From contig NZ_JABFHI010000004.1 of NCBI RefSeq assembly GCF_013112225.1, positions 248,001-312,000 of the forward strand: a DNA stretch of 64,000 nt, written 5' to 3'. Position 1 is the first letter of the stretch. Each line of letters opens with the position of its first letter. A program made the translations under genes and the position numbers. The notes beneath the pieces are model-generated. The model was not told where the DNA came from and made no database searches. It saw nothing but the letters and a program-made list of their open reading frames with translations. The DNA is from Vreelandella azerica (GTDB lineage Bacteria > Pseudomonadota > Gammaproteobacteria > Pseudomonadales > Halomonadaceae). Of the stretch, positions 44,906-54,708 are shown one piece after another.

Positions 44906-45535
44906 TCAGGCTGACGGCTCGCCCCAGCGCGGCATCAGATTATGGCTGATTTGCAGCTGATTAAGGATTCGCGCAACGATAAAGTCAATCAGGTCGTCAA
45001 TACAGGTTGGCTGATGATAAAAGCCAGGTGCCGCCGGTAGTATCACTACGCCCATGCGGCTCAGGGTCAGCATATGTTCAAGATGAATCGGGGAGAACGG
45101 CGTTTCCCGGGGCACCATGACCAAGGTGCGGCGCTCCTTGATGGCCACGTCTGCAGCCCGCTCAATCAGGTTATTACTCGCGCCGGTAGCCACTGAGGAA
45201 AGTGTTCCCGTGGAGCACGGGCAGATTACCATGGCCGATGGCGCGCCAGACCCAGAGGCAACCGGCGCCATCCAGTCCTCGCGACCAAAGCAGCGAATCT
45301 GGCCGGGCTGGGCACCGCTGCGCTCGATTAGCGCCTCAGCCAGACGCTGGGGTTGTGCCGGTAATGAAATCTCCGTTTCGGTGGCAATCACCATATGTGC
45401 CGCCTTGGAAATCATCACCCAGACTTCATGCCCAGCAGCGGCCAGCACGTCAATCAGCCGCAGGCCATACTGCGCGCCTGACGCGCCGGTCAGTGCCACC
45501 GTTATCGGCGGTTTAAAACTTGTTGCCTGATTCAA
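44906..45535 (-). CDS. ubiX: flavin prenyltransferase UbiX
   Basis: 209 residues. Makes prenylated FMN, the cofactor of UbiD decarboxylases (ubiquinone synthesis). Conserved TGASGAQYGLRL, ICPCSTGTLSSVATG, VPRETPFSPIHLEHM and the C-terminal PTCIDDLIDFIVARILNQL. The start codon is TTG at 45535 with AGGAG eight bases upstream. Same strand as mpl upstream; 42 bases apart. Confidence 0.94.
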   Translation of the reverse strand: MNQATSFKPPITVALTGASGAQYGLRLIDVLAAAGHEVWVMISKAAHMVIATETEISLPAQPQRLAEALIERSGAQPGQIRCFGREDWMAPVASGSGAPSAMVICPCSTGTLSSVATGASNNLIERAADVAIKERRTLVMVPRETPFSPIHLEHMLTLSRMGVVILPAAPGFYHQPTCIDDLIDFIVARILNQLQISHNLMPRWGEPSA

Positions 45536-45577
45536 GAAAACACTCCTGCAAGAAATAGATTCAGCACAGTGATAGTT

Positions 45578-46959
45578 TCAGGTTGACCAACGAGCCTTCA
45601 AGGCTTTCAGCAAGCGCTCATGAATGCCGCCAAAACCACCGTTAGACATCACCACAATTCGATCCAGCGGGGCGGCTTCAGACACTACCGCCTGTACCAG
45701 CTCATCCATATGATCACACAGGGTTGTGCGTTCGCCCTGAGGTTCAATCAATGCCTGCATAGACCAGTCAATACTGGCTGGCTGATACCAGAAGACATGA
45801 TCTGCTGCGGCAACGCTGTCATTCAAATGCGCCTTCAAGGCCCCCAGACGCATGGTATTGGAGCGCGGCTCAATCACCGCCAAGAGACGCCCTCTGGGGG
45901 TCGCTGCGCGTAACCCGCCAAGCGTCGCCGCTATAGCTGTCGGGTGATGGGCAAAATCGTCGATGACCTGAATGCCATTGACCTCGCCACGCACCTCCTG
46001 GCGACGCTTGGGGCTTTCAAAGCGTGAAAGTGCGGCACAACTGCGCGCCAGATCAGCCCCGCAGGCGTGAGCGGCTGCCAGAGCACCCAGTGCATTGCGA
46101 GCGTTATATTCACCATTCAGCAGCCAATCGACAATCGCATCTTCATCGCCACCGGACGTGCGGTGAATCACCTGAAAACGGCTGGCATCGTCGCGCTCCA
46201 GCACCAGCTGCCAGTCACTTTGCGCATGAGTACCGAAATGCACCACCGGCGTCCAGGCTCCATGCTCTAACACACGCTGCAGCGCGGGCTGGTCATCCGC
46301 CACCAACAGTTTTCCCTTACCGGGCACGGTTCTTACCAGATGGTGAAACTGCCGTTCAATCGCTGCCAGATCAGGGAAGATATCGGCATGATCAAACTCA
46401 AGATTATTCAGCAGCGCAATATCCGGACGGTAATGGACAAACTTGGAGCGCTTGTCGAAAAACGCCGTATCGTATTCGTCTGCTTCCACTACAAAGGGCG
46501 CATCAGCTTCACCCAGCCGAGCGGAAACACCGAAGTTACGCGGCACACCGCCAATCAGAAAGCCTGGTTTCAGCCCGCTGCTTTCCAGCAACCAGGCCAG
46601 CAGGCTGGCGGTTGTGGTCTTGCCGTGAGTACCCGCGACGGCAATCACCTTACGCCCCTGGAGAACATACTCAGCCAGCCATTGGGCGCCTGATGTATAG
46701 GGCAGGCCACTATTCAGAAGCGCCTCCACCTCAGCATTGCCGCGTGAGAGTGCGTTGCCTACCACCACCAGGTCAGGCGCAGGTGACAGGTTCTCTGCTC
46801 GGTAGCCTTCCTGTAACGCAATACCCGCCGCTTCCAGCTGTGTACTCATGGGGGATACACATTGGCATCCGAGCCACTCACTGTGTAGCCAAGCTCTCGC
46901 GCCAACAGCGCCAGGCTACCCATGAAAGTCCCGCAAATCCCTATAATATGCAGATGCAT
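45578..46959 (-). CDS. mpl: UDP-MurNAc:tripeptide ligase Mpl (frameshifted in assembly)
   Basis: Reattaches recycled murein tripeptide to UDP-MurNAc. The N-terminal Rossmann segment MHLHIIGICGTFMGSLALLARELGYTVSGSDANVYPP is on another frame; a G5 run at 46850-46854 (C5 on the coding strand) must be six to join it to MSTQLEAAGI. ATP site GTHGKTTTASLLAWLLE follows, then NNLEFDHADIFPD and DDFAHHPTAI. Corrected length is 460 residues (E. coli 457). A GCGCGATG start at 46959 has AAGG just upstream. Confidence 0.94.
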
Positions 46960-47245
46960 CGCGCCTTGTTTCCTCTGATAATGGCTCTGGTAAGATAATA
47001 TGCCAGTAGCTGCCCACAGGGCTGGCGGAATACCATAGGGCTGGCGGAACAACCCAGCGGCAACGCCTGCCAATGCCTTGTGTGACAACCACATAACAAC
47101 GTTCAGCCTAGCATGGAAGCGGGCGAGTCTCACCTGGATTAGGCGCATCAATGTGACAATACACAAGGATTGATGCAGGATGCGCCTGGAGCGTTTATCC
47201 ACTCCTGATCATTCAACCCCTGAACACCTACCCTGGAGTTAAATC

Positions 47246-47632
47246 ATGCGTATCGTCTTGCGCTATTTTTTCCGTACTCTGCGTATTCTGCTGGCGCCTT
47301 TCATGATCGTGGCTGAAAAGCTATCGACCCCGAAATCCGTTGAGCGCAGCCCTGAAGCACAGGCCGAGGTGGACAAGGCGTGTGAAAAACTCGCGCTCTA
47401 TCAGTTTCGCACCTGCCCTTTCTGCATCAAGGTACGCAAGCAAATAGCGCGCCTGGGGCTGAACATTGAGGTACGTGACTCGCAGCTTGATCCTCAGCAC
47501 AAGCAGGATCTGTTAGAGGGTGGTGGCAAGGTCAAGGTACCCTGCCTGCAGATCCAGCAGAATGACGGCAGCGTAAAGTGGCTGTATGAATCCGATGATA
47601 TTAATGCCTATTTGCAGGAACGGTTTGGCTAG
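47246..47632 (+). CDS. glutaredoxin-fold protein with N-terminal hydrophobic segment
   Basis: 128 residues. An N-terminal hydrophobic stretch (VLRYFFRTLRILLAPFMIVAEKL) could anchor it to the inner membrane; the remainder is a glutaredoxin domain with active-site CPFC (TCPFCIKVRKQI near residues 57-60), the cis-Pro strand KVPCLQI and a C-terminal DDINAYLQ. Likely a thiol-disulfide or glutathione-dependent reductase; partner unknown. ATG has CTGGAGT upstream. Confidence 0.85.
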   Translation: MRIVLRYFFRTLRILLAPFMIVAEKLSTPKSVERSPEAQAEVDKACEKLALYQFRTCPFCIKVRKQIARLGLNIEVRDSQLDPQHKQDLLEGGGKVKVPCLQIQQNDGSVKWLYESDDINAYLQERFG

Positions 47633-47941
47633 CACTTCACTTGATAGCATTGGATCAAAAAGTTATCACCACCTCCTTAATAATCAAACATGCGTTGGGT
47701 CACAAGGCTCGTCTTTAGTCTAATGTGCAAGAGCAGCGGCACCCGAACTATCGGGTCTATTCATAAGTTGAATAAGCCCTGTCATTATTTCGATTGTGAA
47801 CGCGGGGTGCCGCTCTCTAATGTTAAGTTCATCGCTCGCAATGAGTGGACAGTATTAATAACAAGCTCCAGGGAGCTCATGGCAACAGTGAGAGACGCAC
47901 AACACCCTGGAAATTATTGGCTAGACAATTCGGGAACGACT
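47633..47941. other. leader of the dipeptide-transport operon with alternative stems
   Basis: About 310 bases before dppA. AGCGGCACCC (47735-47744) is perfectly complementary to GGGTGCCGCT (47805-47814), and ACCCGA-ACTA-TCGGGT (47741-47756) is a second perfect hairpin that uses part of the same left arm, so the two stems exclude each other. A possible upstream start for dppA (ATG at 47879 after AGGGAG) lies in frame. The function of the stems is unknown; no T-run follows. Confidence 0.45.
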
Positions 47942-49546
47942 ATGACGCTCAATGCTGTTTCGACAAAGAAGACCTTCAAAAAAACGCTACTGGCTTCTCT
48001 GGTAGGCGCTTCCATGGCGGGAGCGGCACTGCTGCCAATGACCGCCAGCGCTGAAACATTGCGTATGGCTTACGATGCTGACCCGGTGTCTCTGGATATT
48101 CATGAGCAGCTTTCCGGCGGTATCCTCCAGCTTTCGCATATGACACATGATCCTCTGGTACGCTGGACGCAATCATTGGATTTCGAGCCTCGCCTGGCGA
48201 CCGAATGGGAGCAGGTGGATGACACCACTATGCGCATGTCACTGCGTGAGGGCGTCGAGTTCCATAGCGGCAACCCCTTCACTGCCAACGATGTCGCCTG
48301 GACCATTGAACGATTGAAACAGAGCCCTGATTTTAAAGCGATTTTTGAGCCTATCGAAAGCGTTGAGGTCATCGACGATTACACTGTCGAAATCAATACA
48401 AAAGAGCCGTACCCGCTGTTGTTGAATCTGGCGACCTATGTCTTTCCCATGGATAGCGAGTTCTATTCCGGCAACGATGAAGACGGCGATCCGAAAGATG
48501 AAATCGTCAAAAACGGCAACTCCTATGCCTCACGCAATGTATCGGGCACTGGCCCCTACACCGTCACCGACCGCCAACAGGGCGTGCGTACCCAGTTCAC
48601 TCGCAACCCCAATTACTGGGATAGCGAATCGCCTGGTAACGTTGACAACATCATACTGACGCCGATCAGCGAGAATGCCACGCGTGTTGCCGCGCTGCTT
48701 TCCGGCGATGTCGACTTCATTGCGCCGGTACCGCCCAATGATCTGGATAGGGTTCGTGAGAGCGACGACACCCAGCTGGTGACAATGTCCGGCACACGCA
48801 TCATCTTTTTCCACATGAACCAGGAGCGTGTCGAGGCTTTCCAAGATCAGCGTGTGCGTGAAGCATTTGCCTATGCCGTTAACCAAGAAGGGATTGCCGA
48901 TCGCTTGATGAAAGGCTTCGCCACACCGGCGGCACAGTTCTCTCCAGAAGGTTATGCCGGGCATGTCGCCGATCTGGAACCCCGCTATGACCTTGAGCGT
49001 GCGCAAGAACTCATGGCGGAAGCAGGCTATGCCGACGGTTTCGATATCACCATGATGGCGCCTAACAACCGCTACGTGAATGATGCCAAAATTGCCCAGG
49101 CAGTCGCGGCCATGCTGGCCCGCATCAACGTCAACGTTGACCTGAAAACCATGCCTAAGGCGCAGTACTGGGGCGAGTTTGACGACCGCGCCGCCGACAT
49201 GATGATGATTGGCTGGCATGCTGATACCGAAGATAGCGCTAACTTCCACGAATATCTGACAGCCTGCCAGGACGCGGACAGCGGTGCCGGCCAGTACAAC
49301 GCGGGTAACTTCTGTAATCCCGAACTGGATGCACTGATTGCTGCCGCGAACGTTGAAGTTGATCGCGAGCAGCGTGCTGAAATGCTTCAGCAGGTTGAAC
49401 AGACGCTTTATGATCAAGCCGCTATCCTTCCGCTCCACTGGCAGGATCTGGCCTGGGCATCGTCAAACCGGGTCGACATTGAGCCTGTTCTCAATGTGAT
49501 GAACTTCCCCTATCTGGGTGATCTGGTCGTAGAGCCTTCCGAGTAA
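47942..49546 (+). CDS. dppA: peptide ABC transporter substrate-binding protein
   Basis: 534 residues. Periplasmic receptor of the SBP_bac_5 (DppA/OppA) class. Sec signal peptide (KKTLLASLVGASMAGAALLPMTASA), then TLRMAYDADPVSLDIHE, the FTANDVAWTIERLKQ family signature and ANPNYWD-like region. The start at 47942 puts the signal peptide at the N-terminus; ATG at 47879 with AGGGAG is an alternative that would add 21 polar residues. Transported peptide size cannot be told, but the downstream pepQ suggests dipeptides. First gene of dppABCDF. Confidence 0.9.
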   Translation: MTLNAVSTKKTFKKTLLASLVGASMAGAALLPMTASAETLRMAYDADPVSLDIHEQLSGGILQLSHMTHDPLVRWTQSLDFEPRLATEWEQVDDTTMRMSLREGVEFHSGNPFTANDVAWTIERLKQSPDFKAIFEPIESVEVIDDYTVEINTKEPYPLLLNLATYVFPMDSEFYSGNDEDGDPKDEIVKNGNSYASRNVSGTGPYTVTDRQQGVRTQFTRNPNYWDSESPGNVDNIILTPISENATRVAALLSGDVDFIAPVPPNDLDRVRESDDTQLVTMSGTRIIFFHMNQERVEAFQDQRVREAFAYAVNQEGIADRLMKGFATPAAQFSPEGYAGHVADLEPRYDLERAQELMAEAGYADGFDITMMAPNNRYVNDAKIAQAVAAMLARINVNVDLKTMPKAQYWGEFDDRAADMMMIGWHADTEDSANFHEYLTACQDADSGAGQYNAGNFCNPELDALIAAANVEVDREQRAEMLQQVEQTLYDQAAILPLHWQDLAWASSNRVDIEPVLNVMNFPYLGDLVVEPSE

Positions 49547-49581
49547 CGCTAACAGCGAGTTAATCGGCTTACTCAACGCGT

Positions 49582-49609
49582 GCGCGCTGAAACGGAAGTT
49601 TCAGCGCGC
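49582..49609 (+). promoter_or_regulatory. intercistronic hairpin between dppA and dppB
   Basis: GCGCGCTGAAAC-GGAA-GTTTCAGCGCGC: a perfect 12-pair stem with a GGAA tetraloop and no T-run. Such structures after binding-protein genes commonly protect the upstream mRNA and lower expression of the downstream permease genes. Confidence 0.75.
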
Positions 49610-49638
49610 TGTTCACCTGTTTCCACGGAACCATCCCC

Positions 49639-50685
49639 ATGATCGCCTTCCTGGTCAAGCGCCTTTTCCATGCGCTGCTGGTGATGTTTGTCATCAGCAT
49701 TATCGCCTTTGCCATACAAGATAACCTCGGCGACCCGATCCAACAAATGGTCGGTCAGTCGGTACCAGAAAGTGAACGCGAGGCCCTACGCGAAGAGCTT
49801 GGGCTCAACGATCCCATGCTGGTTCAGTACGCCCGCTTTGCCGTGAATGCGGCACAGTTTGACTTTGGTTATTCGTATGTCTTCAACCAACCCACTACAG
49901 AAGTTATTGCACGTCACCTTCCGGCAACCCTGGAGCTTGTTGCTGCCTCAACGTTTCTGATTATCGTCTTCTCGGTGCCTATCGGCGTTTATAGCGCAAT
50001 CAAGCCGCGCGCCCTGCTCACACGGTTTTTCATGAGCATATCTATTGTGGGTATTTCAATTCCGGTCTTCCTGACCGCCATCATGCTTATACAGCTATTT
50101 GCCATTGGTGTTAGTTGGACGCCTTTTCCCGTCGACACCTCTTGGGGCAACTGGCTTAACGAGCTGATTTCCACCGAGGGTGGCATGCCCGCCTATGGGC
50201 GCGGTGACCCGGTCACTGTGTTTGGCACCTGGGATACCAACTTTGCCAGTTTTAAAGGGCTGAGCTATCTCGTCCTGCCCGCCATTTCACTGGCGTCCAT
50301 CATGCTACCGCTGTTTATTCGCCTGATTCGTGCCGAGATGCTAGAAGTCCTGCAATCAGATTACGTCAAGTTTGCACGGGCCAAAGGCATTTCCATGCGC
50401 CGCATCTATTTTCTGCATGCCCTGAAAAACACCATGCTTCCTGTGATCACCGTGGGTGGGGTTCAGATCGGCACCCTTGTGGCTTACACCATTCTGACCG
50501 AAACCGTTTTTCAATGGCCAGGGATGGGATTGATGTTTCTTGATGCCATTGAGCGCTCCGACATTCCACTGATTGTGACCTATCTGATGATCGTGGGTCT
50601 TATTTTCGTTATCACCAACACGATTGTCGACTTGATCTACGGACTGGTGAATCCCACCGTTAAACTGACTGGAAAGCCCTCATGA
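49639..50685 (+). CDS. dppB: dipeptide ABC transporter permease DppB-type
   Basis: 348 residues, six membrane helices; first helix at 9-28 followed by QDNLGDPIQQM. The inner-membrane permease EAA loop reads VKFARAKGISMRRIYFLHALKNT (part of a longer segment). Overlaps dppC by four bases (ATGA). Confidence 0.92.
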   Translation: MIAFLVKRLFHALLVMFVISIIAFAIQDNLGDPIQQMVGQSVPESEREALREELGLNDPMLVQYARFAVNAAQFDFGYSYVFNQPTTEVIARHLPATLELVAASTFLIIVFSVPIGVYSAIKPRALLTRFFMSISIVGISIPVFLTAIMLIQLFAIGVSWTPFPVDTSWGNWLNELISTEGGMPAYGRGDPVTVFGTWDTNFASFKGLSYLVLPAISLASIMLPLFIRLIRAEMLEVLQSDYVKFARAKGISMRRIYFLHALKNTMLPVITVGGVQIGTLVAYTILTETVFQWPGMGLMFLDAIERSDIPLIVTYLMIVGLIFVITNTIVDLIYGLVNPTVKLTGKPS

Positions 50686-51622
50686 ATGAAACATCCACAA
50701 GGCTTCCCAGCCGCTGGGAACGCTTCCGCGACTCTTATCTGTTTTACAGTTTCAAGCGTGATGTCATCGCTCAAGTCAGTCTCGCGGTCTTTATTTTGCT
50801 GGTCGCCGTGGCCTTGCTGGCTCCCTGGCTTTCGCCGATGAACCCTTACGACCTGGCGCAGATCGATATTCTGGCCTCGGAACTCCCCCCTTCTGGGTAT
50901 CAGGAAGTGATGCCCAGTACCTACTCGGCACTGATGCTCAGGGTCGTGACATGCTTTCCACCATTCTTTATGGTGCCCGCGTATCACTGATCATCGGGTT
51001 TGGCGCTGTCGCCCTGCAGGCCCTGCTTGGGGTGGTATTTGGCCTGATGGCCGGCTACCTGGGCGGACGCATTGATGCCTTCCTGATGCGTCTGGCGGAT
51101 ATCCAACTGTCGTTTTCCACCCTTATGGTCGCCATCATTGTCGGTGCGCTGGTGAAAGCCGTTTTCGGTAGCGCGACGTTCAGTGCTTACGCCGTGCCGC
51201 TGCTGGTATTGATTATCGGCCTGGCAGAATGGCCGCAATATGCACGTACCGTGCGCGCCTCGGTGCTGGCTGAAAAAAACAAGGAATACGTGGATGCCGC
51301 CCGCGTCATGGGACTATCCAGCAAACGCATCATGTTCCGCCATGTGCTGCCCAACACGCTGTCACCGATTTTCGTTATTTCCACGGTGCAGATTGCCAAT
51401 GCAATTATTTCCGAGGCGGCTCTGTCGTTTCTGGGTCTGGGGATGCCAGAAACCCACCCGTCACTCGGTTCGCTGATCAAGGCAGGCTTTGATTATATCC
51501 AGTCCGGTTCCTGGTGGATCACCCTGATTCCCGGTGCTGTGCTGGTCATACTGGTGCTGTCGATCAATCTACTCGGTGACTGGCTGCGCGATGTCATGAA
51601 TCCACGACTCTATAAAGGCTGA
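50682..51622 (+). CDS. dppC: dipeptide ABC transporter permease DppC-type (frameshifted in assembly)
   Basis: Second permease. N-terminal helix near 30-50 (LAVFILLVAVALLAPWLSP), six helices in all, EAA loop DAARVMGLSSKRIMFRHVLPNT. The frame is lost at about 50933: CACTGATGCT must be CACTGGATGCT, giving YSALDAQGRDMLSTILYGARVSL. Corrected length is 313 residues, normal for DppC. The same CTGGATGCT to CTGATGCT loss occurs in holA. Confidence 0.9.
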
Positions 51623-51627
51623 AGACC

Positions 51628-52643
51628 ATGGCACTGCTGGAAGTCAATCAATTGGATGTGCGTTTCGCTTTGCGTCAGGGGGATGTTCACGCCCTGCGCG
51701 ATGTTAACTTAACTCTCGAACGCGGTGAGCGTCTGGGGATCGTCGGTGAATCCGGCGCGGGCAAATCCGTCGCGGCCTTTTCGCTGCTTAATCTGATTGC
51801 CAAACCTGGCTACATCGCTGGTGGCAGCATCAATTTCGATGGCAAGCCGCTGAATACCATGTCCGAGCGCGCTTTACGCAAAGTGCGCGGCAACCGTATT
51901 TCGATGATTTTTCAGGACCCGATGATGACCCTGAACCCGGTGCTGTCGATCGGGAGCAGATGGTCGAATGTCTGAAGGCTCATCGGCGTATTTCCTCCCG
52001 GGAAGCCCGCGATATTTGCCTGGACAAACTCCGTCAGGTACAGATTCCCTCACCGGAAACGAGGCTTGATCAGTACCCTCATGAACTGTCGGGCGGTATG
52101 CGTCAGCGCATTATCATTGCCATCGCCCTGCTGCTTGACCCGGACATCATCGTTGCCGACGAGCCCACCACCGCGCTGGATGTCACCATTCAGGCGGAGA
52201 TCATGGCGCTGCTGCTGGAGCTTTGTGAAAAGCACAATGTCGGCCTGATCCTGATTACCCATGATCTGGGTGTGGTCAGTCAGGTGACCCAGCGCATGCT
52301 GGTAATGTACGCTGGGCGCGTGATTGAGCAAGGGCCAACCCGCGAAATCATCAATGATCCGCAGCACCCCTATACCCAGGGGCTGATCAACGCCTTGCCG
52401 CAGATGGCCACACCGGGCGAGCGGCTCAATCAGATTCGCGGCAGCATGCCGTCCCTGTCTAACCTGCCCAGTGGCTGCGCCTTTCATCCGCGCTGCGATT
52501 TCATCAACCGTGCCGACGGCCAGCCAAGGCCAGCATGTATGCAGCAAGTACCTGAATTCGTTGAATCCGGCAACTGTCGTGTCGCCTGCCATATGGTGGC
52601 TGAATTGCTGGAAGATCGCCGACTTAAGGAGGAAACCTCATGA
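51628..52643 (+). CDS. dppD: dipeptide ABC transporter ATPase DppD-type (frameshifted in assembly)
   Basis: ATP-binding subunit; Walker A GESGAGKS near 40, signature LSGGMRQR, Walker B DIIVADEPTTALD, and the oligopeptide-transporter C-terminal Cys motif CAFHPRCDFI...RPAC. The frame is lost in a G3 run at 51952-51954 (needs G4: LSIGEQMVECLKAHRRI). Corrected length is 338 residues. Overlaps dppF by four bases. Confidence 0.91.
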
Positions 52644-53707
52644 GCGCACAGGCAAAGGCGATGCGGGATCCAACGATTCCGACCCAAAATGAAGAAAGTG
52701 CAGATTCACTGTTGCAGATTCGCAACCTGAAAAAACGCTTTTCGCTGTCCGGTGATTTTCTCGACCAGCTGAAGTTCAAAGGCGGCAAGCTGGTGCGTCA
52801 CCAGGAGCATGTGCATGCCATCAACGGCGTGAACCTGGATATCAAACGCGGTGAAGCGCTTTGCGTTGTGGGTGAGTCCGGCTGCGGCAAATCCACCGTG
52901 GCACGCACTGTTATGGGGCTGCTCAACCCGTCAGAAGGCGAGATCCACTATGACGGCCAGCGGATTGATAACCTGAGCTCACGCCAGCTTTTGCCCTATC
53001 GCAAACGCATGCAGATGATCTTTCAGAACCCCTACGCCTCGCTGAACCCGCGCATGACCATTCAGCAGACACTGGAAGAACCGCTGCGTCTTCACCACCC
53101 GGACTGGAACCGCGCACGCATCATCGAGAAGGTCGAAGACGTTATGCATTCCGTCGGTATTGACCCTGACTGGGGCAAGCGCTTCGGCCATGAGTTTTCC
53201 GGTGGCCAGCGCCAGCGCATCGCCATTGCCCGAGCCCTGGCAGTAGACCCTGAGTTTATCGTCGCCGACGAGCCGATTTCGGCACTTGATGTGTCGATTC
53301 AGGCTCAGGTGCTGAACCTGCTGATGGAGGCTCAAAGCCAGCATAACCTGACTTACCTGTTCATCACCCATGACCTGGCGGTGGTCGAACATTTCGGCAC
53401 CCGCGTTGCCGTGATGTATCTGGGGACGGTGTGTGAAGTCGCCAGCACGGCCACCCTGTTTGCCAAGCCACGCCATCCTTATACTCAGGCCCTACTATCG
53501 GCTATTCCACGCCTGGAAGACGATCGCCCACAGCATATTCGTCTGGAAGGCGAAGTCCCCACGCCGGTGAATTTGCCCAGCGGCTGCGTTTTCCATGGAC
53601 GCTGCCCTTACGCCAATGCGCGCTGCAAGCAGGAAATCCCTGTTCTGCAAACGCAGAATGACGGAACCCGAGTGGCGTGCCATGCCGTAGAGGAAGACCG
53701 GTTATAA
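52640..53707 (+). CDS. dppF: dipeptide ABC transporter ATPase DppF-type
   Basis: 355 residues. Walker A GESGCGKS, Q-loop QMIFQNPYASLNPRM, signature FSGGQRQRIAIARAL, Walker B FIVADEPISALD, and the C-terminal CVFHGRCPYANARCKQ iron-sulfur-like Cys cluster typical of Opp/Dpp ATPases. Preceded by GGAGG. Intact frame. Confidence 0.94.
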   Translation: MSAQAKAMRDPTIPTQNEESADSLLQIRNLKKRFSLSGDFLDQLKFKGGKLVRHQEHVHAINGVNLDIKRGEALCVVGESGCGKSTVARTVMGLLNPSEGEIHYDGQRIDNLSSRQLLPYRKRMQMIFQNPYASLNPRMTIQQTLEEPLRLHHPDWNRARIIEKVEDVMHSVGIDPDWGKRFGHEFSGGQRQRIAIARALAVDPEFIVADEPISALDVSIQAQVLNLLMEAQSQHNLTYLFITHDLAVVEHFGTRVAVMYLGTVCEVASTATLFAKPRHPYTQALLSAIPRLEDDRPQHIRLEGEVPTPVNLPSGCVFHGRCPYANARCKQEIPVLQTQNDGTRVACHAVEEDRL

Positions 53708-53744
53708 TCATTACCATTAATAGTCCTACCAACCAGGAAGACCC

Positions 53745-54665
53745 ATGGAAATTCGCTGGCTAGAAGATTTTATTGCCCTGGCCAGAACTCGGCACTTCTC
53801 ACGGGCGGCGGATGAACAGAATGTCACCCAGCCTACTTTTTCACGGCGCATCAAGCTTCTCGAAGAAGAAATGGGGGTAACACTGATCAACCGCCAGACC
53901 CTACCCTTATCCCTCACACCAGCCGGTGAGGAGTTTCTAACACTGTGTCAACAGGTCACCGAACGAGTGCGGCTGACCCGTGACAGAGTGCGCGAAATCA
54001 GCGCCGGTCAGCAGCGCCGGATTATGCTGGCCGCGCCGCAGAGCCTACTAGCACATTTTATGCCTGAATGGCTTGCGGCACAGGGCGGACAAGACAGCAT
54101 TCAACCCTACCTGCGGGCAACTGCCTGGGTCGCAGGTGACTATTTTCAGGCGTTGGCACGGGCAGAGTGTGACCTGGCTTTGTGTTATTGGCCGATAGAG
54201 CGCTGCGACCTGGATATCGATACGTCCAAGTGTCGCTACCGGGTCGTAGGTGAAGAACGGCTAATTCCAGTCACCGCCTGTGATAACAATGGCGCGCCGC
54301 GTAACCTGTTACCCGGTAAGCGAAGCGCCCCTTTGCCGTGGCTTGCCTACCCTGAACGCGGGTTGCTGGGATCGGCGCTCAAAGCGCACCTGACGCGCAT
54401 GCCCATAAACACCTATTTAAATACCCAAAGTGAAAACCTGTTTGCCGCCAATATCAAGGAACTAGTGGTTCTTGGCTATGGCATGAGCTGGCTGCCTGAG
54501 CGCTGTGTTCAGGCTGAACTATCTAACGGTGCGCTGATTAGAGCGGGTGATAAGCGCTGGGACGTACCCCTGGAAATACGCTTATACCGTCATCAAGTAC
54601 AACAGCATACCGACCTTGACGCTTTCTGGAACGCGCTTCCAACATACTCATTGCCACATCGCTAG
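53745..54665 (+). CDS. LysR-family transcriptional regulator
   Basis: 306 residues. N-terminal winged helix-turn-helix (FIALARTRHFSRAADEQNVT, QPTFSRRIKLLEEEMG) followed by a substrate-binding domain (~90-300). Lies between the dpp operon and pepQ on the same strand, 37 bases after dppF, so it probably controls peptide uptake or catabolism; the ligand is unknown. ATG follows AGGAAG. Confidence 0.88.
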   Translation: MEIRWLEDFIALARTRHFSRAADEQNVTQPTFSRRIKLLEEEMGVTLINRQTLPLSLTPAGEEFLTLCQQVTERVRLTRDRVREISAGQQRRIMLAAPQSLLAHFMPEWLAAQGGQDSIQPYLRATAWVAGDYFQALARAECDLALCYWPIERCDLDIDTSKCRYRVVGEERLIPVTACDNNGAPRNLLPGKRSAPLPWLAYPERGLLGSALKAHLTRMPINTYLNTQSENLFAANIKELVVLGYGMSWLPERCVQAELSNGALIRAGDKRWDVPLEIRLYRHQVQQHTDLDAFWNALPTYSLPHR

Positions 54666-54708
54666 TGCTTTCTTTATAGCCTCCCCATATTCTGAAAGGT
54701 CAACCACA

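Noticed and set aside
47690..47941. Longer N-terminus for the peptide-binding protein
   Set aside because: It would bury the signal peptide behind 84 residues. The in-frame ATG at 47942 starts directly at a normal Sec signal; ATG at 47879 is noted only as an alternative.
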